Below are positions 61,703 through 64,000 of a DNA stretch of 64,000 bases, piece after piece (positions within the stretch are counted from its first letter, which is position 1; every line of letters starts with the position of its first letter). The position numbers and the translations under genes were made by a program. The stretch covers positions 136,471,036-136,535,035 of the forward strand of contig NC_134458.1 in assembly GCF_047948215.1 (NCBI RefSeq), given 5' to 3'. Below the pieces are notes generated by a model. It made no database searches, was not told the origin of the DNA, and saw only the letters and a list, made by a program, of their open reading frames with translations. This DNA is from Lycorma delicatula (taxonomy: Eukaryota > Arthropoda > Insecta > Hemiptera > Fulgoridae).

Positions 61703-63558
61703 CGGTAAGTGCGACGCGACTGGCTGCAACTGCCTCCGGATACTTGACTAAAACACATAAAATAAAATTAATTTAAAAAATCTAAAAAATGAGGAACGAA
61801 GTACGGTCATTTGCTAGTTGTGTTTGTCGGGTAACGCTAAGAGTAGAGCAAAACGAGTAACCAGTTATAACTAATATTTTTAAGATGGAAGCCAATCGTT
61901 TTAAAACCCACATTCTTAGATGAATCAGTGTTTGTGTCCTGCACTAACCAAACTTTGCTCTAAATAAATTACAATATATCGATATTTTTTATAAATCGAA
62001 CAGGCTTTAATTTTTATTTATTATTATTATTCTTACAAGCATGGGTTTAAGGAACACAGCGGGGTTCAAGGAACAGACCCCCTTTGGATGAAGGAAAGGG
62101 CGAGCAAAGCAAGCCATGACCGGCTAAATATCCCCTAATCACGACGAGAAACGCAAGTAACCATATAGCGCGAGCGAAGCTGTGATGGATGCTAAAAATA
62201 ATCATTTTTAAATCTCAAGAACAATAGTTGGTGTGGCAGGCATTGGCTTAAGATAGGACTGTTTTTCTCGCGAACAATTTTATGTGGCTTGTTCTAGAGT
62301 AAGAGTGCACAGTAGCTTATTCATTCTAGTACCACAAAAAAAATTAAGTGGCGCAACAGGGATTTAATAAAAATCTAAAAACAATATTTTTGATTAAATA
62401 ATTTTTATTTATTAAACAATAAGTTTGCTATTAAAAACATATTACGGTGAAGCCACGACGGGGGAACCCTAATATATATATGGATATGATTGTTTTTAGA
62501 GGCGTTTGTACAAATTCCTATCTTAATTAATTTTTCCTCTCTACTATATTCTGTTTTTTTCAATAAAAATGTATATCGTAAAAACGGATTGATATGTTTT
62601 AATTAAATTCAGAATTAATGTATCCAACAATATGTTCTGTAATATGAATAAATTTGAAAATTCTATAATGTCGTCTAGAAAAGGTTTTAATAATTAATAG
62701 CCCCGTAAATATTAATTTTATCGAATAGTTTTTTACTAGATAAGATGTTAAGCCTTTTATTATAAAAAAAACAACACCTTTTTTGTTAAAATCGATTGGT
62801 AGAATATTTTGTTCATAACAGCTGAAATATGATGAAATTGTTGTAGTAGATTATAGTAAAGATTATCATCATCATCATCTTTTAAGCTAAATAAGAAAAT
62901 GTATAAAATAATTAAAATTACCCATCATTATAACTGGAATGAAATTTTATTTAAAGAACTAAATTAAAAACTACTACATTAACTGTTGCAGAAAGGAGAG
63001 AACATTTTAATGAATAATGCAAATAAGTAGACTACATGGTTGCTGTTGCGACTGCTATTGTAATAAGACAAGATTCGCTAACCACTTACCTTGAAAGCTA
63101 TTGTATATCAATAATACTGATACGAAATACCCAACCCACATTTTTGTTTACAGAAAATATGTTACATTTCAGTAGTGACATAGAAATGATTGTTTTTTTT
63201 CACATTATATCTTGATTTATTTATTTGGAAATACTTAATTTAAATATATTTAACTTAAAATAAAGTTAACCGAAAACCGTTAGATTAAAAAACGTTAAGT
63301 TGGATGGGGATAATTATTAAATGAATATGAGATTACTAGATAATTATCTGAACAAATTATTAATTGTTTTTGGATGGCCTAATTACAAAAAAAGGGTTAG
63401 TTAAAAGTTTGCATTTTGTTAATATTCTACTATTGCATGTTTCTTTGTAAAGTTAAGATGATGCTTTGTTAGTTGCCGTGTAACAATACGCTGTATAAAA
63501 CCGTTGTTATGAGTGACACGACTATATGAACTAAAACGTTGTCCTGCTATAATGGAAA

Positions 63559-63620
63559 CTCGCAGTATCCGAGTGGAAATGATTTTGTGTTCGGATGATC
63601 GCAGGTTCCCAACTCAGCGA
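63559..63620 (+). mobile_element. tRNA-like (SINE head) remnant in duplicate copy 2
   Basis: Same A-box-like and B-box-like pair as at 49,685-49,745, so it predates the duplication. Confidence 0.4.
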
Positions 63621-64000
63621 ATTTAAAGAAAAATTAACGAAAAATCATTAAAAAAAAGAGTGGGGAGCACGTAAAGATAAGACCCAAAAATGTACTTCTT
63701 TCTCTTTAATTACTTTAGAGTTTCAAAATAATATTCAGTAATGAAATAAAATTAAATAATTTAACAGGAAATTTATTTGCAAATAGAATTAGATCATACT
63801 CAAATTTTTATTCTTATTAAGAAACAAGTTACTAAGCTACAATTTCATCGATAGCATAAACCACAACAGGATAATTAAAAAAAATAACAATAATTTATAA
63901 ACTAAACAAAGAGAATCGGTAGGTGCTCGCTAGTAGTAGCTTGCCATCTCATATGTGCCTCCGTAAACAGGCAGACAAGCAACTCGCTCTTTGTAAGGGC

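Larger units (their letters stand above)
58131..64000 (+). repeat. Long direct duplicate, copy 2 (continues past the window)
   Basis: Same unit as 44,236-50,124, same orientation, about 13.9 kb apart. Differences include a shortened TA tract, a different deletion in the left mariner repeat, a 24-bp inverted insertion at 61,663-61,686, and an extra segment of about 90 bp at 62,065-62,160 (CCCCCTTTGGATGAAGG...) where copy 1 has a short duplication instead. The right end is outside the window. Confidence 0.92.

Noticed and set aside
44236..64000. The two 5.9-kb copies as LTRs of a giant retrotransposon
   Set aside because: They are far too long, do not show TG...CA ends, and the sequence between them has no gag-pol of an LTR element; only a Jockey-like fragment on the other strand.

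Overview
The window looks like a gene-poor, strongly AT-rich piece of an animal nuclear genome, most likely an insect and plausibly a hemipteran. The reasons are the extreme AT bias, long microsatellites of (TA)n, (TG)n and (ATT/ACT)n, tRNA-derived SINEs, and decayed insect-type transposons: mariner relatives, R1-like and Jockey-like non-LTR elements, and an RTE-like 3' end. The hemipteran assignment is inference; no sequence here fixes a species. I found no intact host protein gene, no functional tRNA or rRNA gene, and no CRISPR, operon or prokaryotic signal. Every protein similarity I could recognise belongs to a mobile element, and every one of those is broken by stops, frameshifts or deletions.

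Layout. 1-12,000: AT-rich desert with three islands of different composition. One at about 2,690-4,190 is GC-richer; two at about 5,880-6,240 and 7,690-7,870 are pyrimidine-rich. These islands are the best candidates for host regulatory DNA. 12,000-20,500: SINEs, a 134-bp tandem duplication and a mariner-type element (16,034-17,270). 20,500-28,400: a dense transposon cluster with an R1-like element (+), a gag-like fragment, a deleted mariner element with clean terminal inverted repeats, a second R1-like element (-), and a 22-bp-arm hairpin followed by 21-bp tandem units. 28,400-34,000: AT-rich, with one repeat remnant near 32,560-33,320 and a SINE. 34,000-41,000: a purine-rich island, a second member of the deleted mariner family, foldback repeats, and an RTE-like region carrying a nested inverted repeat of about 200 bp per arm. 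41,000-44,200: a 115-bp (TG)n tract and AT-rich DNA.

44,236-50,124 and 58,131-64,000 are two direct copies of the same unit of at least 5.9 kb. Copy 2 runs off the window. Each holds a dead mariner-family element with unusually long terminal inverted repeats, and each has lost a different part of the left repeat. Between them, 50,125-58,130 holds twin hairpins with the same loop, a SINE pair member, and a Jockey-like element with ORF1 zinc-knuckle and RT remnants.

The genes do not form a pathway. The most interesting signal is structural. Several short hairpins with perfect arms and 2-8 nt loops occur across the window. At two places where the long repeat copies differ, the difference is an inverted local segment, which is what DNA-polymerase template switching leaves behind. 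I did not find an undescribed functional system.
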